DNA of 64,000 nt from Hyphomicrobiales bacterium (lineage in GTDB: Bacteria; Pseudomonadota; Alphaproteobacteria; Rhizobiales; JACESI01), in assembly GCA_013911885.1 (NCBI GenBank), contig JACESI010000005.1, positions 62,001 through 126,000 of the forward strand. Reading direction: 5' to 3'. Shown in pieces: positions 61,430 through 64,000 of this stretch; positions within the stretch are counted from its first letter, which is position 1, and every line of letters begins with the position of its first letter. A program made the translations under genes and the position numbers. A model generated the notes under the pieces. The model searched no databases and had not been told where the DNA came from. It saw nothing but the letters and a program-made list of their open reading frames with translations.

Positions 61430-62437
61430 ATGACTTTCAAAAAATTCGCCACAGCACTGGCCGCCGGCGTATCGGTTGCCGTGATGGTGGGTTCGACGAC
61501 GGCACGCGCTGCCGAGGAACTCACCGTTGCCTATTTCCTGGAATGGCCAACACCGAACCAGTTCGCACAGGCACAAGAAATTTACGAGAAGGAACTCGGC
61601 GTGAAGATCAACTGGCGTTCGTTCGACGCTGGCACAGCGATGTCAGCTGCGATGGCATCAGGTGACGTGCAGATTTCATTCAGCCAGGGCATTCCGCCAT
61701 TCGTGGTTGCAACCTCCGCGGGTCAGGACCTTCAGATCGTCGATATCGCCGTTTCCTATTCCGAGAATGACAATTGCGTCGTGCGCTCTTCACTCGAGAT
61801 CACCAAGGCAAATGCCAAGGAACTCGAAGGCAAGGAAGTCGGCGTTCCACTCGGTACAGCGGCGCATTATGGCTTTTTGAAACAGATGGCGCATTTCGGC
61901 GTCAATACATCGACCATGAAGATTGTCGATATGGCGCCACCCGATGGTGCGGCCGCATTTGCGAACGGCAACCTCGATATGGTGTGCGGCTGGGGCGGTG
62001 CGTTGCGGCGCATGAAGGAGCATGGCAATGTGCTTCTGTCCGGCGCGGAAAAAGAAGAACTCGGCATCCAGATCTTCGATGTGACCACGGTCTCGACCTC
62101 ATGGGCCAAGGAAAATTCTGAGCTTCTCACAAAATTCCTGAGAGTCACGGCGGAGATGAACGAGCGCTTTGCCAAGGGCGATGCGGAAATGTTGCCGGTG
62201 ATCGCAAAGGCAGCCGGTATGGATGAAGAAGCAACCAAAGCAACTCTGGCGGGCTTCTACTTCCCAAGCGTGGAAGAGCAGCTCGGTCCAAAATGGATGG
62301 GCGGCGGTACGCAGAAATTCCTCAAGGAAGTGGCGGATTTCTTCGTGGCGCAGAAAACCATCGAAAAGGCACGCGATTCCTATGAAAGCGCTGTCGATGC
62401 AAGCTATCTGACAGCGGCTGCCAAGCTCGGCCAGTAA
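61430..62437 (+). CDS. tauA: Taurine ABC transporter substrate-binding protein
   Basis: A periplasmic binding protein of 335 residues. The signal peptide (MTFKKFATALAAGVSVAVMVG...) ends ARA|AEE. The mature protein begins LTVAYFLEWPTPNQFAQAQ and has the NMT1/THI5-like fold: GVKINWRSFDAGTAMSAAMASGDVQISFSQGI, EGKEVGVPLGTAAHYGFLK and GAAAFANGNLDMVCGWGGAL. These are typical of TauA. ATG 61430 is chosen for the signal peptide and GAGGG upstream. It is the first gene of tauABC and is followed by a strong hairpin that probably raises its transcript level relative to tauBC. Confidence 0.94.
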   Translation: MTFKKFATALAAGVSVAVMVGSTTARAAEELTVAYFLEWPTPNQFAQAQEIYEKELGVKINWRSFDAGTAMSAAMASGDVQISFSQGIPPFVVATSAGQDLQIVDIAVSYSENDNCVVRSSLEITKANAKELEGKEVGVPLGTAAHYGFLKQMAHFGVNTSTMKIVDMAPPDGAAAFANGNLDMVCGWGGALRRMKEHGNVLLSGAEKEELGIQIFDVTTVSTSWAKENSELLTKFLRVTAEMNERFAKGDAEMLPVIAKAAGMDEEATKATLAGFYFPSVEEQLGPKWMGGGTQKFLKEVADFFVAQKTIEKARDSYESAVDASYLTAAAKLGQ

Positions 62438-62500
62438 GCCGGTCCAGAGCAAGATACAGCAGGCGGCCTATTCGTTCCGCCTTTCAGGACATCACAAAAT

Positions 62501-62529
62501 GGCCGGCCCGGAACCGATCCGGGCTGGCC
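62501..62529 (+). other. Strong intra-operon hairpin between tauA and tauB
   Basis: GGCCGGCCCGG (62501-62511) pairs with CCGGGCTGGCC (62519-62529) with one G-T pair and a 7-base loop, 12 bases before the tauB ribosome site. No T run follows, so it looks like an mRNA-stabilising or partial-termination element, as often seen after binding-protein genes. Confidence 0.7.
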
Positions 62530-62551
62530 TCATTCAGAATAGGAGTATGAT

Positions 62552-63358
62552 GTGTCAGGCCTGTTGATTGACAATCTCTCAATGCGTTTTGATCTTCCCA
62601 ATGGGGGATCGGTTCAGGCGCTGAAAAACATCAACCTTTCGCTGAAGCAAGGGGAACTGATGTCTGTGCTCGGCCCTTCCGGGTGCGGCAAGACCACGCT
62701 TCTCAATATCGTTGCAGGCTTTCTGGCGCCGACCGAAGGCAAGATCGTTCTCAATGGCAAGAGCGTTGTCGGGCCGAGCCCGGAGCGCGGCATGGTCTTT
62801 CAGCAGGGCGCGCTGTTCGAATGGATGAGCGTGCGCAAGAATGTCTCCTTCGGGCCTGACATGAAGGGGATGAATCCGAGGGAATCGAAGATCATTGTCG
62901 ATCACCTCCTGAACACGGTCGGTCTTGGTGATTTCAAGGAAAAGGCAGTCTATGAACTGTCCGGCGGCATGCAGCAGCGTGTGGCCCTTGCGCGTTGCCT
63001 TGCCAATGATCCCGATGTCATTTTGATGGACGAACCACTCGGCGCGCTCGACGCACTGACGCGCGAAAAGATGCAGGGCCTGGTCCTGAAACTCTGGAAA
63101 GAGACCGGCAAGACCATCATTCTGATCACCCATTCGGTGGAAGAGGCCTTGCTTCTTGGCGAGCGCCTTGTCGTGATGGCGCCGCGTCCCGGCCGCATTC
63201 ACAAGGAATATCGGCTGCCCTTTGCCGATTTGGGCGTCAATGCCGATCTTCGCGAAGTCAAGAAACATCCCGACTTCGGCTCAAGGCGCGAAGAAATTCT
63301 GACCATGATCTGGGACATGGAAGAAGAGATCATGGGCCGTCAGGAGGAAAAGGCATGA
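62552..63358 (+). CDS. tauB: Taurine ABC transporter ATP-binding protein
   Basis: 268 residues of the NrtD/SsuB/TauB ATPase family. Walker A is GPSGCGKTT (about residues 44-52). The signature LSGGMQQRVALARCL, Walker B VILMDEP, D-loop GALDALTR and switch His (LITHSVEEAL) are all intact. The start is GTG 62552 with AGGAG 6 bases upstream; two nearby ATGs are out of frame. The stop overlaps the permease start (ATGA). It energises import of taurine delivered by TauA. Confidence 0.95.
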   Translation: MSGLLIDNLSMRFDLPNGGSVQALKNINLSLKQGELMSVLGPSGCGKTTLLNIVAGFLAPTEGKIVLNGKSVVGPSPERGMVFQQGALFEWMSVRKNVSFGPDMKGMNPRESKIIVDHLLNTVGLGDFKEKAVYELSGGMQQRVALARCLANDPDVILMDEPLGALDALTREKMQGLVLKLWKETGKTIILITHSVEEALLLGERLVVMAPRPGRIHKEYRLPFADLGVNADLREVKKHPDFGSRREEILTMIWDMEEEIMGRQEEKA

Positions 63359-64000
63359 CCATATTCCTGATATATATCGCGATTTTCGTCATCTCGATGT
63401 TGGCCTACAGTCAGATTTCGAAATTCATGACGCAAAAGGACGATTTCACGAGCCGCAAGACCGTGACCTTTGGTGATGAGAGCGCGGTGACGTCGAACCG
63501 CTTTGCATCGATCATCTCGGTTCTGGCGATCTTTCTGATCTGGGGCGCTTTTACGGGCTCAAAACTGACGCCGATCCATGTCCCTGGACCTTATATCGGA
63601 ACCGCGAACCTGCCTTTCGAGGCGGTCAACGATGCCGGTGAGAAGGCGGCCGGTAGCCTTAGAGTGGTGGTGCATCCCGTTGCTGAAAACCCGAGCCTGC
63701 CGCCGGTCGACCCTGCGGGCAGTGCTGGCTTTGGCAAGAATGCCGTCAAAGGGGTCGGCTCGTGGCGCACCGTGCTGGTTTCCTCGAGCGAGCTTCTGGA
63801 CAAGCAGGCTGCTGGCGACAACCCGCGCATCATTGCCGTTGATGGAAAGCCGATTGGTCCGAATACCGAAATTGACGTCCCGACCGGCAAGGTACGCATG
63901 ACAGATAAGGGCAGCATCGTCTACGAGCCTGCCAAAGGCTGGCAGATGGAGCCGATCTGGCTTCCGGCACCGGAGGCGGTCTGGGGCAAGCTCGTTGACA
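63355..64000 (+). CDS. tauC: Taurine ABC transporter permease with unusual N-terminal extension (partial)
   Basis: The reading frame runs off the window after 215 codons. It begins with two hydrophobic segments, MTIFLIYIAIFVISMLAYS (1-19) and about residues 53-72 (ASIISVLAIFLIWGAF). A stretch of roughly 125 hydrophilic residues follows (including GVGSWRTVLVSSSELLDKQ and AVDGKPIGPN), and only then EPIWLPAPEAVWGKLVD (from residue 199). That last segment matches the start of ordinary TauC/SsuC permeases (the LPSP-x-AV motif). So this protein carries about 195 extra residues, probably including a periplasmic domain. The ATG overlaps the tauB stop. TauC is inferred from position. Confidence 0.85.
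   Translation, partial: MTIFLIYIAIFVISMLAYSQISKFMTQKDDFTSRKTVTFGDESAVTSNRFASIISVLAIFLIWGAFTGSKLTPIHVPGPYIGTANLPFEAVNDAGEKAAGSLRVVVHPVAENPSLPPVDPAGSAGFGKNAVKGVGSWRTVLVSSSELLDKQAAGDNPRIIAVDGKPIGPNTEIDVPTGKVRMTDKGSIVYEPAKGWQMEPIWLPAPEAVWGKLVD

Overview
This is a gene-dense stretch of an alphaproteobacterial chromosome, most likely order Hyphomicrobiales (Rhizobiales). The evidence is the gene content and order: panC, a D-Ala-D-Ala carboxypeptidase with a SPOR domain, phasin and clpS-clpA; bamE beside a ubiquinol-cytochrome c chaperone, a YceD-like protein, plsX, fabH, ihfA and a MerR regulator; argC, rpsI and rplM; hom, glpX and recJ; and an EipB (DUF1849) envelope protein. The genus cannot be fixed from the sequence. 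No phage, insertion sequence or CRISPR array was seen.

Layout. 1-3.7 kb: small membrane protein, rhodanese, DUF1489, panC, and a VWA-like plus membrane-J-domain pair. 3.7-9.2 kb: carboxypeptidase, phasin, ClpS/ClpA. 9.3-15.7 kb: AzlCD exporter, HIT hydrolase, COG3146 acyltransferase, RidA, EipB, DNA polymerase IV, BamE. 15.9-20.9 kb: cytochrome bc1 chaperone, DUF177, fatty acid initiation (plsX, fabH), IHF alpha, MerR regulator, then tRNA-Pro(GGG). 21-30.4 kb and 34.3-36.4 kb: an exopolysaccharide locus (ligase, priming transferase, Wza-like lipoprotein, Wzz/GumC-like protein with a degenerate kinase domain, CelD-like acyltransferase, deacetylase, flippase, GT2). It is split by ctaA, a cysteine-desulfurase-like gene and argC. 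36.6-42.6 kb: rpsI-rplM, thioesterase, enoyl-CoA hydratase, PHA synthase, a lipoprotein. 42.7-49.4 kb: aminotransferase, hom, glpX, recJ, HI0933-type flavoprotein.

49.4-64 kb is a C2/C3 sulfonate-sulfinate region. TauABC imports taurine, Tpa converts it to sulfoacetaldehyde, Xsc cleaves that to acetyl phosphate plus sulfite, and Pta makes acetyl-CoA. TauR, a MocR-type regulator, sits divergent from tpa. The xsc, tpa and tauA promoters each carry a nearly identical decamer (core CTGGWCCTA) with a weaker copy 22-23 bp upstream, a candidate TauR regulon signature. The cluster also has a covalent-FAD/GcvT oxidoreductase of the dimethylglycine/sarcosine dehydrogenase family. Upstream, divergent from a LysR gene, is an acyl-CoA-dehydrogenase-like protein. 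It lacks both usual catalytic glutamates and carries the Arg and Gln that I recall as hallmarks of 3-sulfinopropionyl-CoA desulfinase. The truncated permease at the right edge has a long N-terminal extension not found in ordinary TauC.

A second theme is structural. At least seven gene boundaries carry short perfect or near-perfect tandem duplications (14-33 bp), several copying the stop codon of the preceding gene or a Shine-Dalgarno sequence. TGC-N3-GCA palindromes lie upstream of both the phasin and the PHA synthase and may mark a PhaR regulon.
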